Below, in pieces: positions 7,771-16,220 of a stretch of 64,000 nt of DNA. A model generated the notes under the pieces. That model did not search any database and was not told where the DNA came from. It saw only the letters and a list, made by a program, of their open reading frames with translations. The DNA comes from Tessaracoccus sp. GTDB lineage: Bacteria > Actinomycetota > Actinomycetes > Propionibacteriales > Propionibacteriaceae. The stretch is taken from positions 1-64,000 of the forward strand of contig NZ_JADJNP010000003.1 of NCBI RefSeq assembly GCF_016714275.1, given 5' to 3'. The first letter of the stretch is position 1. Each line of letters opens with the position of its first letter. Position numbers and translations under genes: made by a program.

Positions 7771-8901
7771 ATGGCAATCCAGGATCTGTGGCGCGGCCGG
7801 GATGGTGCGCCGACCCGCCGCAGCGGAACGGGGAAGCGGTGGCGCGTAGTCGTCGAGGGCCACCCCACCAAGGCCTTCGAGATCAAGGCCGACGCAAAGG
7901 AGTGGGAGCGGAAGCTGCTCGCGCAGGCACCCTCGAGGCCGAGGCCGGCGGTGCCGCTCGACGGCCTGATCGACGAGTACCTCGCGGGGAAGCAGCACCT
8001 CAGCCGAGACTCGATCAACGCTCTCCGCGCGGGCGCCGGCCACGTCCGGGCTCGCTTCGGCGACACGATGGCCGGCGACATCGACCACCAAGACGTGCAG
8101 GTCTGGGCCTCCAACCTGCAGGCCGAGCACGGTCCGCGGCAGCCGGACGGCACCCGGGGGCTCCGCCCGGCCGCCGCGGCGACGAAGGCCAAGGCCGTGC
8201 AGGTGCTGCGCTGCTCTCTCGACATCGCGGTCAAGCGCGGGCACCTGGACAGCAACCCCGCCCGCGGCGTCGATGTCGGGAAGCCCGCGAAAGACGACCC
8301 GCAGTTCCTCACGATCAAGAAGCTGCGCCGGCTCGCCGTGGCGGCCGGGGAGTACCGCGCGATGATCTGGCTGCTCGGGACCTGCGGGCCGCGGATCAGC
8401 GAGGCCGTCGCCGCGAACGTCGGCGACGTGGATCGGAAGCGGCGACGGCTGCGGATCCCTAAGTCGAAGAACGGAGAGGCCCGCGACGTGCCGATCCTCC
8501 CCGCCGTCCTCAAGCTCCTGGATCTCGACCGCGACCGGACGGAGCCGCTCTTCGTGTCCCCACGCGGAGCCCGGCTGAATGCGGACAACTGGCGGGCGCG
8601 CGTGTTCACGAAGGCCGTCAAGGCGGCGAGGCTTCCGAAGATGGACGTCCACGATCTGCGGCACACCGCAGCCTCTTTGATGATCGCCTCGGGAGCTACC
8701 GTTAAGGATGTCCAGTACGCGCTGGGGCACAAGTCCGCGAAGGTCACACTCGACCTCTACGGGCACAGGTTCGCGGCGCATCTCGGCGGGGCTCGCGAAA
8801 GGGGGGTCGAAGAGTGGGGGGGAGGTTGTAGACGCAGACTCGATCGGGCTCGCCTAGGTTCGTACCGAGATGGCTTTGGACTAGGGATGACGCTGCCCTG
8901 A
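7771..8901 (+). CDS. int: Tyrosine site-specific integrase of the element
   Basis: The 376-residue frame starts at ATG 7771, MAIQDLWRGRDG. It contains an N-terminal arm-binding segment (GKRWRVVVEGHPTKAFEIKA), a SAM-like core-binding domain (LIDEYLAGKQHLSRDSINAL) and the catalytic domain with the first Arg (GPRISEAVAANV), the H-x-x-R box (VHDLRHTAASLM), the late His (LGHKSAKVTLDL) and Tyr (YGHRF). It would integrate and excise the element by strand exchange at the tRNA-Ile attachment site. Its stop codon lies inside that site. The residues after the Tyr (GGARERGVEEWGGG) are unlike usual integrase tails, so a late frameshift or readthrough into attachment DNA is possible. Confidence 0.85.
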   Translation: MAIQDLWRGRDGAPTRRSGTGKRWRVVVEGHPTKAFEIKADAKEWERKLLAQAPSRPRPAVPLDGLIDEYLAGKQHLSRDSINALRAGAGHVRARFGDTMAGDIDHQDVQVWASNLQAEHGPRQPDGTRGLRPAAAATKAKAVQVLRCSLDIAVKRGHLDSNPARGVDVGKPAKDDPQFLTIKKLRRLAVAAGEYRAMIWLLGTCGPRISEAVAANVGDVDRKRRRLRIPKSKNGEARDVPILPAVLKLLDLDRDRTEPLFVSPRGARLNADNWRARVFTKAVKAARLPKMDVHDLRHTAASLMIASGATVKDVQYALGHKSAKVTLDLYGHRFAAHLGGARERGVEEWGGGCRRRLDRARLGSYRDGFGLGMTLP

Positions 8902-8941
8902 TAAGGCAGAGGTCACTGGTTCAAGTCCAGTTAGGCCCACC
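8893..8941 (+). other. attR-type site: displaced 3' half of tRNA-Ile(GAU)
   Basis: An anticodon stem-loop (CTGCC, loop CTGATAA with GAU anticodon, GGCAG), a variable loop AGGTC, a T arm (ACTGG-TTCAAGT-CCAGT), an acceptor strand TAGGCCC and ACC are all present. No 5' half exists upstream: the preceding bases cannot form the acceptor or D arm. This is the duplicated tRNA 3' end left at the far side of an element integrated into tRNA-Ile, with the intact tRNA expected beyond the left edge. Confidence 0.8.
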
Positions 8942-8947
8942 GGCATA

Positions 8948-8981
8948 AAACCCTTAGTCAACGCCAGTTGGCCGGGGGTTT
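8948..8981. terminator. Possible terminator after the attachment site
   Basis: AAACCC and GGGTTT flank an inner CAAC/GTTG stem, giving an interrupted hairpin right after the tRNA fragment. It may be the original tRNA-Ile terminator displaced with the 3' half. Confidence 0.4.
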
Positions 8982-9016
8982 CGTCGTTTCAGGAGTGTCT
9001 GGTCTGCCTGGCGCGC

Positions 9017-10417
9017 TCACGGGGCTGGCAAAGCGAATGGCGGGCGAACTTCGACCAGTGCTCCGTCCACGATGCGGAGGGTCCGATCTGCCCAGTGCGT
9101 GAGTGTTTCGTCATGCGTTGCGAGGAGCACGGTGAGCCCGTTGTTGCATGCCTCGTCGATCAGGCCGATGATCGAAGTTGTTGTGGCGGCGTCGAGGGCT
9201 GAGGTTGGTTCGTCCGCGAGCAGTAGTGCCGGACCGACTGCGAGGGCTCTTGCGAGCGAGACGCGTTGTCGTTGTCCGCCGGAGATTGCGGATGGACGTC
9301 TCCGGTGGGTCTCAGGGTCGAGACCGAGCCTCGCGAGCGTGTGGTCGGTAACCTCCGCGGCAGTTGCCCGCGACTGCCCGCGCAGAAGTTGGAGGGGGCG
9401 CCGAACCGCGGTGCGGACTCGATGTGCCGGGTTAAGTTCTTGGTACGGGTTCTGGCCGACAACCTGGACGGCTGCGCGTGTCTCGGTATCGCGTTCCCGC
9501 ACCGTTCGGAGGGGGATACCGTTGAGTCGCAGTTCCCCACTCTCTGGGTGGTGCAGGCCGGCGATCGTGCGCAGCATTGTGGTTTTCCCGCTCCCTGACG
9601 GGCCAAGGATCACGACTCGCTCACCTGCGTGAATCTCCAGCGCTTCGACGCGCAGCACCGGTGTGGCTCCTTTGGGTTGTGCCAGGACGAGGTTGTTGAT
9701 CTCGAGGAGCACCCGTCTGGGCCTATCGGGCGTCCGGCTCGTGTGCGGACGGATCGGGGTCGGATGAACGGGGTCGAGTGAGACGACGTCGTCGGCGAGG
9801 ACGGAGAGTCTGTCGTCGTGGGTGACGATGAGCACTGCTGTGCCGGCCGCGCGCGCCGCCGCCAGCTGGGTGTGCACGGCTGCTGCCGCGTCTGTATCGA
9901 GTCCCCGAGTGGGCTCATCGAGTATGAGCAACCGCGGCTGCGGCAGGAGGGCGCGGCATAGCGCGACTCGCTGTGCTTGCCCGCCGGAGAGCTGGCCGGG
10001 TTTGCGGCTTGCGTACGTCTCGTCGAGTCCGAGCTGCGCGAGCAACTCCGTCGCGTGGCGGCGGGCCTCTGGAGTATCTCTCATGTGTTCGACGGCGAGG
10101 GAGAGGACGCTGTGGTGAGGGTGCAGGCTTGCGCCTGATTCTTGAGCGCAGACGCCCACTTCGCGATGGCGCCAGCGTCTGGCTTTGGTGCCGGTGGGTA
10201 TGGGCTGACCTGTCCAGGTCACGGTTCCTCGGATACGGCGCAGGCCTGGTGGTAATGCCCCGAGCACGGCCGACAGCAGCGTTGACTTTCCGCTTCCCGA
10301 TGGGCCACGCACCGCGACGATAGTGCCGGGCCTGACCTGAAGCGTTGCGCTGTCCAGCACACGGAGGCCGTCTTCGCTCGCGATCGTCAGGTCGCGCACG
10401 TCGAGACCGGGACTCAT
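9017..10417 (-). CDS. Opp/Nik-type ABC transporter ATPase, two domains fused
   Basis: This 466-residue protein carries two nucleotide-binding domains. The first has Walker A GPSGSGKSTL, signature LSGGQAQR and Walker B LLILDEPTRGLD; the second has GPSGSGKTTM, ISGGQRQR and LLLADEPTSALD. It therefore replaces the usual DppD plus DppF (NikD plus NikE) pair. It energises the importer formed with the two permeases and the lipoprotein encoded upstream, and its ATG overlaps the permease stop by ATGA. The operon faces a palindrome that looks like a metal-repressor box, so a metal or metallophore substrate is possible; peptide is the default alternative. Confidence 0.85.
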   Translation of the reverse strand: MSPGLDVRDLTIASEDGLRVLDSATLQVRPGTIVAVRGPSGSGKSTLLSAVLGALPPGLRRIRGTVTWTGQPIPTGTKARRWRHREVGVCAQESGASLHPHHSVLSLAVEHMRDTPEARRHATELLAQLGLDETYASRKPGQLSGGQAQRVALCRALLPQPRLLILDEPTRGLDTDAAAAVHTQLAAARAAGTAVLIVTHDDRLSVLADDVVSLDPVHPTPIRPHTSRTPDRPRRVLLEINNLVLAQPKGATPVLRVEALEIHAGERVVILGPSGSGKTTMLRTIAGLHHPESGELRLNGIPLRTVRERDTETRAAVQVVGQNPYQELNPAHRVRTAVRRPLQLLRGQSRATAAEVTDHTLARLGLDPETHRRRPSAISGGQRQRVSLARALAVGPALLLADEPTSALDAATTTSIIGLIDEACNNGLTVLLATHDETLTHWADRTLRIVDGALVEVRPPFALPAP

Positions 10418-11190
10418 CGACGTTCCCGGGCGGTGATGCCGGCCGAGGCGAGCGCGATGCCACAGGCGAGCACGGTGAGCGCGATGGCCGGCGCGACGAC
10501 GGCCCCGGGGTTGAGCACCGCGCCGGGAAGGTCTTCGCGCAGCATGAGCGCCCAGTCGGGCGCGGGTGGTCGTGCCCCGAAGCCGAGCACCCCGAGCGCA
10601 GAGGCGAGCTGCAGGGCGACGACGAACCGCATCCCGATATCGGCTGTGACGATCCCGGAGAGCGCCGGCAGGATCTCGCGCCCGAGGATGGCGGTCGTGG
10701 TCTCGCCGCGAGCGACAGCGACCTCGACGAACGCGGCATCCTTGATCTGGCGGGTGCTTTCGCGGATGAGCCGGGCGGTGAGTGGCGCACCGATCAACAC
10801 CGAACCGACGACCACGGCGACCGGGCCGGGAAGAGCAAGTGCCAGCACGAGTGCGGCGAGCAGGACGGGGAACGCCAGCAGTACATCGGCGACTGCCCGC
10901 GTGGCGCGGTCGAAGAGACCGCCGCACCAGCCGGCCAACATACCGAGGGCGGTGCCCAGCACCGACGTCGCCAGCCCACCGGCCAACGCTGTGAGGGAGA
11001 GCATGGTTCCGCCGTGCAGCGTTCGTGAGAGCACATCCCGACCGAGCGAGTCGGTGCCAAGCAGTGCTGTCGCCGACGGCGTGTCCCATGGCTGCCCGAC
11101 CACGGCGTTGATCGGATACGGCGCAAGGATCCCGCCGGCCATCGCCAGGAAGAGCATGACCGCGGCTAGTGCGATCCGCACGATCGTCAC
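10414..11190 (-). CDS. DppC/NikC-type ABC permease
   Basis: I place the start at GTG 11188-11190, overlapping the stop of the preceding permease by GTGA; the longer frame upstream has no membrane-protein character. The 258-residue product shows an N-terminal span (ALAAVMLFLAMAGGILAPYP), the LLGTDSLGRDVLSRTLHGG motif typical of DppC-type permeases, further spans, and the EAA-loop-like VEVAVARGETTTAILGREIL. It forms the membrane channel with the product of the upstream gene. Confidence 0.85.
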   Translation of the reverse strand: MTIVRIALAAVMLFLAMAGGILAPYPINAVVGQPWDTPSATALLGTDSLGRDVLSRTLHGGTMLSLTALAGGLATSVLGTALGMLAGWCGGLFDRATRAVADVLLAFPVLLAALVLALALPGPVAVVVGSVLIGAPLTARLIRESTRQIKDAAFVEVAVARGETTTAILGREILPALSGIVTADIGMRFVVALQLASALGVLGFGARPPAPDWALMLREDLPGAVLNPGAVVAPAIALTVLACGIALASAGITARERR

Positions 11191-12134
11191 GATGCGCCCC
11201 GTTCTCTTCGGTAGGCCGTGATATCGCCGAGAAGGTCGGCAACCAAGAGTCCTGCGAGCACCGCGATCGCGCCGAGCATCGCGATGGCCTGCACGACGGC
11301 GACATCTCGGGTGGCGACGCCGGTCACCAGCATCTCGCCCAGACCAGAGATCCCGAACACGGCTTCGACCAGTGCCGTCCCCGCGATGAGGGAACCGCCG
11401 ACGACCGCGGACACCTGCACGATCGGCGCAGCGAGCGGCCTCGCCAGATAGCGCATCGCGACTGTGACTCTGGGCACTCCGCGCAGGCGGGCATCGCGAA
11501 CGTGAGGGGAGGTGATCGCGTCGACGGCTGCTCCGCGGATCAACACCGCTGCGAATGCTGCTGAAGGCAGAGCCAAAGTCGCCACGGGCAACACCAGCCG
11601 ATCCGGTTGAGCGAGCGGGGGCACGCCTGGGGCGAGGAAGGACACGGCCGGGAACCAGCCGAGCACACCTGCAAACAAGGCGATGAGCCCTACCGCGACA
11701 ACGACCTGCGGGATCGCGACTGCTGCAGTGAGGCCGACACCGGCCGTGCGGCGTCCTCGTGCAGCCGCCCGAGCTGCGGGAACAGTCGCGGCAGCGGCCA
11801 GCGGGATGGCGATGAGAACCGCGAGGCCGGCGAGGGTCGCCGTGATTGGTAGGCGCTGCGCGATCATCTCGCTCACCGGACGCCCGGAAACTGCCGAGGC
11901 GCCGAGATCTCCGTGCAGAGCGCCGGCCGCCCAGGCGAACCAGCGCACGATCGCCAGGCGGTCGAGCCCCTGTTCGGCGCGGATCCGCTCGATGTCCTCT
12001 GGCGTCGCGTAGCTGCCCGCCCGGATCTCGGCCGCGTCGCCGGGCATCAGCTCGACCGCCAGCCCGACGAACGCGCACACCGCAACCAGTGCCACCGCGG
12101 CGCGCACGAGACGGGCGGACAGCCTGCGGATCAC
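11187..12134 (-). CDS. DppB/NikB-type ABC permease
   Basis: The 315-residue protein begins at GTG 12132-12134, two bases after the binding-protein stop. An N-terminal span is followed by ATPEDIERIRAEQGLDRLAI, the periplasmic loop signature of DppB-type permeases, then five further spans and the cytoplasmic loop HVRDARLRGVPRVTVAMRYL that contacts the ATPase. Close spacing and overlap with neighbours show one operon. Substrate is not defined by the permease sequence. Confidence 0.85.
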   Translation of the reverse strand: MIRRLSARLVRAAVALVAVCAFVGLAVELMPGDAAEIRAGSYATPEDIERIRAEQGLDRLAIVRWFAWAAGALHGDLGASAVSGRPVSEMIAQRLPITATLAGLAVLIAIPLAAAATVPAARAAARGRRTAGVGLTAAVAIPQVVVAVGLIALFAGVLGWFPAVSFLAPGVPPLAQPDRLVLPVATLALPSAAFAAVLIRGAAVDAITSPHVRDARLRGVPRVTVAMRYLARPLAAPIVQVSAVVGGSLIAGTALVEAVFGISGLGEMLVTGVATRDVAVVQAIAMLGAIAVLAGLLVADLLGDITAYRRERGAS

Positions 12135-12136
12135 CG

Positions 12137-13669
12137 CTAAGACGTCTTCGACAACTGATCGAGATACAGCCGCGAGAACCCAGGACCAGTCGGAGCCCCC
12201 GTCACCCCTTCGGCAGCGAGGTCGACTCCGTCGCCGAAGCCCCAGACCACATACCCGCCGTCGAGCTGTACCTCCCGCTGCAGCTCACCGAACATCTTTG
12301 CGCGCTCAGCGTCGTCGGCCGTGGCGAGGGCCTCAGCGAACGTCGCATCCCACTCGGGGAAGGTCCACGCGGTCTCGTTCGCAGGCGACGGCGAGATGAG
12401 CGCGATGCGGGCGAGATCCGAGAACGGGATGCCGCCGTAGTAGCCGATGTAGAACGGGGCGCTTCCCCACACCTGGGTGAAGTAGGTGTCCGCCGGTTCA
12501 AGCGACACCTCGACACGGACCCCCGCCTCAGCGAGCTGTTCGGCCGCGAGTGTGGCGGTGGTGTCCATCCCCGGATACATGGCGGTGCTCTGCAGTTTCA
12601 CATCGAACCCATCGGGATAGCCGGCTTCGGCCAGGAGCGCGCGGGCGCGCTCCACGTCGCGGGTGCGCTGCTCGATCACCGGGCCGGCGTTCGGGGAGAG
12701 CACGTCGTCGCCGACGCTGCCCAGGCCGAGGAACACGGTGTCAACGAGTGCCTGGCGGTCGATCGCCAGCTTGATCGCTTCGCGTACCTTCGGGTTGTCG
12801 AACGGGGCGGTGTCCAACCTCATGACGAGCGGATATAGCGTGACACCCGGGCGCCGCACTACCTGAGCATCACCGGACTGTTCCGCCGCGCGCGCGGCAG
12901 CAGGGCTCACATTGCCCGCGAAGTCCGCTTCACCGGAGGTCACCGCAGCCGCCCTGGCCTGCAGATCGGGAACCGCCCGCAGCTCGATCGTCTCCGCCGG
13001 CGGCTTGGGCCCCCACCAATCGTCGTTGCGCTTCAACGTGGTGGTCTGAGCATCCGAATCGGTGACGACGAACGGGCCAGAACCGGGAACCGGAGACGTG
13101 AAGTCATCCGAGCCCTCCGGAACCACCATCGACACCGCCTCGAGCGCCTGCGCCAATCCCGCGTTCGGGCTGTGCAGCACGATCCGCAGAGTGTGGTCGT
13201 CCGGCGCGGACGACGCAGCACCGTCCACCTCGGCGAGACGCCCGAAGTTCTCTGCGCCCATCTGCCCGATCCGCTGCAACGAGTACAGGGCGTCGGCGGC
13301 GCGCACGGGCCTGCCATCGCTGAAGGTCACGCCCTCGCGGATCCTGATGGTCCACGTCTGCAGGTCAGGATCCGGCTCCCACGATTCGGCAAGCGCCGGC
13401 TCCGTACCGCCCTTCCCGTCCGGCCGTGTCAGGGCGTCGTAGACCAGAGCCGCGCGCACGGCGTCCGATTCGTTCGCGAACGAGGAATGCGGATCGAGTG
13501 AGCTCGCCGTCGGCGAGCCCGCGACGACAATACGCAGCGGGTCGCCACCAGAGCTCTGGCCGGGCTCAGAACCGGCACCAGGAGCCGAACAGGCCGCGAG
13601 CGTCACTGCGACGACGGCGACGACGGGCCAAGCCCTCCAACGGCGACCTGGCGCACGGGATGTTCTCAG
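12137..13669 (-). CDS. Family 5 solute-binding lipoprotein (Opp/Nik-type)
   Basis: The mature part matches family 5 binding proteins: LRIVVAGSPTASSLDPHSSF, LAESWEPDPDLQTWTIRIRE (Y/W-x-F-x-L-R signature region), and AEAGYPDGFDVKLQ near the C-terminus. A GTG at 13606 would remove the signal peptide. Extending 21 codons upstream to a CTG at 13667-13669 gives RTSRAPGRRWRAW, a hydrophobic stretch VVAVVAVTLAAC and a lipobox, with AAGGAC placed correctly. I therefore propose a rare CTG start; an unseen indel is the alternative. The protein captures the substrate for the permeases encoded downstream. Confidence 0.8.
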   Translation of the reverse strand: MRTSRAPGRRWRAWPVVAVVAVTLAACSAPGAGSEPGQSSGGDPLRIVVAGSPTASSLDPHSSFANESDAVRAALVYDALTRPDGKGGTEPALAESWEPDPDLQTWTIRIREGVTFSDGRPVRAADALYSLQRIGQMGAENFGRLAEVDGAASSAPDDHTLRIVLHSPNAGLAQALEAVSMVVPEGSDDFTSPVPGSGPFVVTDSDAQTTTLKRNDDWWGPKPPAETIELRAVPDLQARAAAVTSGEADFAGNVSPAAARAAEQSGDAQVVRRPGVTLYPLVMRLDTAPFDNPKVREAIKLAIDRQALVDTVFLGLGSVGDDVLSPNAGPVIEQRTRDVERARALLAEAGYPDGFDVKLQSTAMYPGMDTTATLAAEQLAEAGVRVEVSLEPADTYFTQVWGSAPFYIGYYGGIPFSDLARIALISPSPANETAWTFPEWDATFAEALATADDAERAKMFGELQREVQLDGGYVVWGFGDGVDLAAEGVTGAPTGPGFSRLYLDQLSKTS

Positions 13670-13695
13670 GAGTGTCCTTCGAATCTAGGTTAACA

Positions 13696-13716
13696 TGAGA
13701 GTGACAATCACTCTCA
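13696..13716. promoter_or_regulatory. Perfect 21-bp palindrome between divergent genes (Zur/Fur-like)
   Basis: Arms TGAGAGTGA and TCACTCTCA flank CAA. It lies 27 bp from the binding-protein start and 18 bp from the methyltransferase start, so one dimer-binding repressor could control both directions. Its layout resembles actinobacterial Zur/Fur boxes (TGAAAATGA...TCATTTTCA type) with A-to-G changes. Specific assignment is inference. Confidence 0.65.
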
Positions 13717-14099
13717 ATAACGTAGGATCCTAGTATGACCGAAGACTTCTACACCGACAACGCCGAGTGGTATGCAGCGCTGGTCGCCGGAACCAGGGGC
13801 GAGCTCGATGCCGCGGTGCGTGACCTCCTCGGGCCGCTACCAGGCGGCGCCGTCGTCGACATCGCTTCCGGCGTCGGCAGCTGCCTGCCGGCGCTGCAGG
13901 ACCTGGGCGCGGAGCGGCTGTTCGCCGTCGAACCGTCCAGGGCCATGCGCGCCGGCCTCATGACGACCATCGCCCATGATCCAGAGCTGATGTCGAGGAC
14001 CACGATCGTCCCGATGGCGTTTCCCCAAGCTCTGGAACACCTGCCCTCCCAGTGGTCGGCCGGAATCATGTTCAACGCGATCGGACACCTCGAAGACAG

Positions 14100-15587
14100 G
14101 GCGAGTTCAACTGGTCGATGCAACACCGCCTTGTTCGAGTAACTGTAGCTGTTCGGTGAATACCTCGGCGGGGGTCTTCCATCCGAGGGTCTTGCGGGGC
14201 CGGTTGTTGAGGGCGAGAGCAACGGCCTCGAGGTCGTCGGCGGTCCATCGGGACAGGTCGGTTCCCTTCGGGAAGTACTGGCGTAGCAGCCCGTTGGTGT
14301 TCTCGTTCGTGGGCCGCTGCCAGGGGCTGTGGGGGTCGGCGAAGAAGACCTTCGTGCCGGTGTCGAGGGCGAACACGGCGTGACCGGCGAGTTCTTTGCC
14401 GCGGTCCCAGGTGAGGGTCTTGCGGAGTTGTTCGGGCAGCTTGGTCATGGACGTGGTCAGTGCGGTGTTCATCGCGACTGCACCGTATCCGCCCAGCGCG
14501 GGACCGTTCTTAACCCGCGGGGTCTCGCCCCAGCCGTCCAGCCGGGGTAGGTGGACCAGCAGTGTCGAGCGGCTGCTGCGCTCGACCAGGGTGCCGATCG
14601 CGGAACGTCCGGTGCCGATGATCAGGTCCCCTTCCCAGTGGCCGGGCACGGCACGATCGGCTGCCTCAGCAGGGCGTTCGCTGATCACCACATCCGCGGT
14701 CACATGGCCTTGCGGCTTGTTCTTGGTCCGGGCGCGAGGCACGCGTAGCGCGCGCCCGGTACGCAGGCAGGCGACCAGTTCCCGCTTCAACGCGCCGCGT
14801 CCTTCGATGTACAAGGACTGATAGATCGCCTCGTGGCTGATACGCATGGACTCATCATCGGGGAAATCGATCTTCAGCCGATGGGAGATCTGTTCCGGGC
14901 TCCAGGCGGTCGACCAACGGCGGTCCTGCCGAAACGGCTTGTTCCTCCCCTTCCACGCCGTTGCCCGGGGCCCGGCCACGACCGTGCCGTCCGGGCGGCG
15001 CACCTGCCCGTCAAGGCGGTCCTGGACGTAGGCGTGCAACGCCGGGTTGGTAGCGAGTTTGGCCTTCTTGGGTCGCTTCGCTGCTTGCTGTGCTTTCCAC
15101 TGCGCCACTCCAGCGCGATAGCCCCGCCGATCAGCCCTGGTGGCAGCGTTGCGACGCAGCTCACGAGAGATCGTCGAGGGATCCCGACCGATCCGGCGAG
15201 CGATCTCCCGCACCCCGCGATCCTGAGCGTTCAGCACCGCGATCTCCTCCCGCTCAGCGAACGACAGATAGCGGCCAGTGGGCTCAACAAGACTGATCGG
15301 TGTCATCCCGCCAGCGTGACGGAACCAGCGCGACGCGACCGGCGTCGACACGCCCACGCCCACCGCCGCGTCCTCGGTCCGGACCCCCTGGGCGATCAAA
15401 CGCCAGAACGCTCGCTGCACCGCGCGCGACGGCTCGGGCCGCCCCGGCGACCGCATCGCCGGCCGCAAGGCCCGATCCGCTGCCCACTGCCGACGTGCCC
15501 CCACCGGCTGCTCCGGCCACGACTTCCTCGAACCCGCCACCACACACCTCCATGATCGAGGTGTTGCGACGACCGATTGAATCCGCC
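14100..15587. mobile_element. IS30-family insertion sequence (1488 bp)
   Basis: The ends are 28-bp imperfect inverted repeats. The left begins GGCGAGTTCAACTGG and the right, read inward, GGCGGATTCAATCGG; both finish in GCAACACC. A 3-bp direct repeat CAG flanks the element at 14097-14099 and 15588-15590. Removing the element and one CAG restores the host gene exactly, so the boundaries are secure and the insertion looks recent. It carries one transposase gene on the minus strand. Confidence 0.92.
14107..15540 (-). CDS. IS30-family transposase
   Basis: I choose GTG 15538-15540 because GGAGG lies six bases upstream; ATG 15456 is an alternative. The product has an N-terminal HTH (RTEDAAVGVGVSTPVASRWF), the IS30 HTH YLSFAEREEIAVLNAQDRGV with REIARRIGRDPSTISRELRR, and the DDE integrase core: HWEGDLIIGTGRSAIGTLVE (first Asp), TWDRGKELAGH (second Asp), and PWQRPTNENTNGLLRQYFPK (Glu). 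It is about 477 residues and appears intact. It acts on the terminal repeats of this element. Confidence 0.9.
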   Translation of the reverse strand: MAGSRKSWPEQPVGARRQWAADRALRPAMRSPGRPEPSRAVQRAFWRLIAQGVRTEDAAVGVGVSTPVASRWFRHAGGMTPISLVEPTGRYLSFAEREEIAVLNAQDRGVREIARRIGRDPSTISRELRRNAATRADRRGYRAGVAQWKAQQAAKRPKKAKLATNPALHAYVQDRLDGQVRRPDGTVVAGPRATAWKGRNKPFRQDRRWSTAWSPEQISHRLKIDFPDDESMRISHEAIYQSLYIEGRGALKRELVACLRTGRALRVPRARTKNKPQGHVTADVVISERPAEAADRAVPGHWEGDLIIGTGRSAIGTLVERSSRSTLLVHLPRLDGWGETPRVKNGPALGGYGAVAMNTALTTSMTKLPEQLRKTLTWDRGKELAGHAVFALDTGTKVFFADPHSPWQRPTNENTNGLLRQYFPKGTDLSRWTADDLEAVALALNNRPRKTLGWKTPAEVFTEQLQLLEQGGVASTS

Positions 15588-15986
15588 CAGTGAACGCATG
15601 ATGCTGTGGAACACGCTTCGGGACAGACTGGCACCCGGGGCGCGATTCGTCATGACACTCCAACCACCCAGCGAGGTCACGACGCTTCCTTGGATGGACT
15701 TCGGAGACGTGGCGGTCGGCGAGCACAGAATCGTGACACGCGGAAAAGCCGACCCCATCGATGCGACGCATGTGCTCTGGACAATCGAATGGACACTGCT
15801 CGACAGCACGGGCGAGACCCTGGAAACCAGAACACGAGCGCATCGTTGGCGGGCCCTGAGCCGCGCTGGCGTCACCATCGAAGCAGGCCACGCCGACTTG
15901 GTACCCGTGAACACCTCTGAGCACGCCCTCGTCGTGGCCTTCGAGCGATCGTGACGCCGGAGCATGGATGCCGCTAAAATGCATGC

Positions 15987-16220
15987 ATGACGATCTCCAT
16001 CACGGTGCGGAATGTCCCCAACGAAACGCGGGACGCACTCGCCGAGCGTGCCGCACGGACTGGGCGCTCCCTCCAGGAGTACCTGGCGGGCGAGCTCAAC
16101 CGCCTTGCATCCGAGCCGAGCGTCGACGAGTGGCTGAGCGAGTCGAGGCGGCTGGCCGCGACTATCGCGCCCGAAGTGGCTGAGAACATCCTTGAAGCGA
16201 GAGAGGCCGATCGCAGGTGA
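15987..16220 (+). CDS. vapB: VapB/FitA-type antitoxin
   Basis: This 77-residue protein starts MTISITVRNVPNETRDALAE, a ribbon-helix-helix DNA-binding segment, then RTGRSLQEYLAGELNRLASE and a charged tail (VAENILEAREADRR) that would wrap the toxin. It lies four bases (GTGA) upstream of a PIN-domain gene, the standard order for VapBC. Autoregulation is expected; the start is preceded by an ATGCATGCAT palindrome-like stretch at 15978-15987. Confidence 0.85.
   Translation: MTISITVRNVPNETRDALAERAARTGRSLQEYLAGELNRLASEPSVDEWLSESRRLAATIAPEVAENILEAREADRR

Larger units (their letters stand above)
13735..15954 (+). pseudogene. SAM-dependent methyltransferase split by an IS30 element
   Basis: The 5' part (13735-14099) reads MTEDFYTDNAEWYAALVAGT, a motif I-like VVDIASGVGSCLPALQDLGA and the following acidic LFAVEPSRAMRAGL, then GIMFNAIGHLED. 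The 3' part (15588-15954) continues RMMLWNTLRDRLAPGARFVM and WTIEWTLLDSTGETLETRTR to ERS-TGA. Removing 14100-15587 and one CAG copy joins them in frame as GHLEDSERMMLW, giving about 243 residues. It is a class I methyltransferase of unknown substrate, divergent from the ABC operon and sharing its palindrome. The interrupted gene is presumably inactive. Confidence 0.85.

Noticed and set aside
7489..8781. 430-codon minus-strand ORF
   Set aside because: It is antisense to the integrase gene, which has all its catalytic motifs on the plus strand.
8860..8945. Complete tRNA-Ile gene
   Set aside because: The anticodon, T arm and 3' acceptor are present, but no 5' acceptor or D arm can be formed from the preceding bases.
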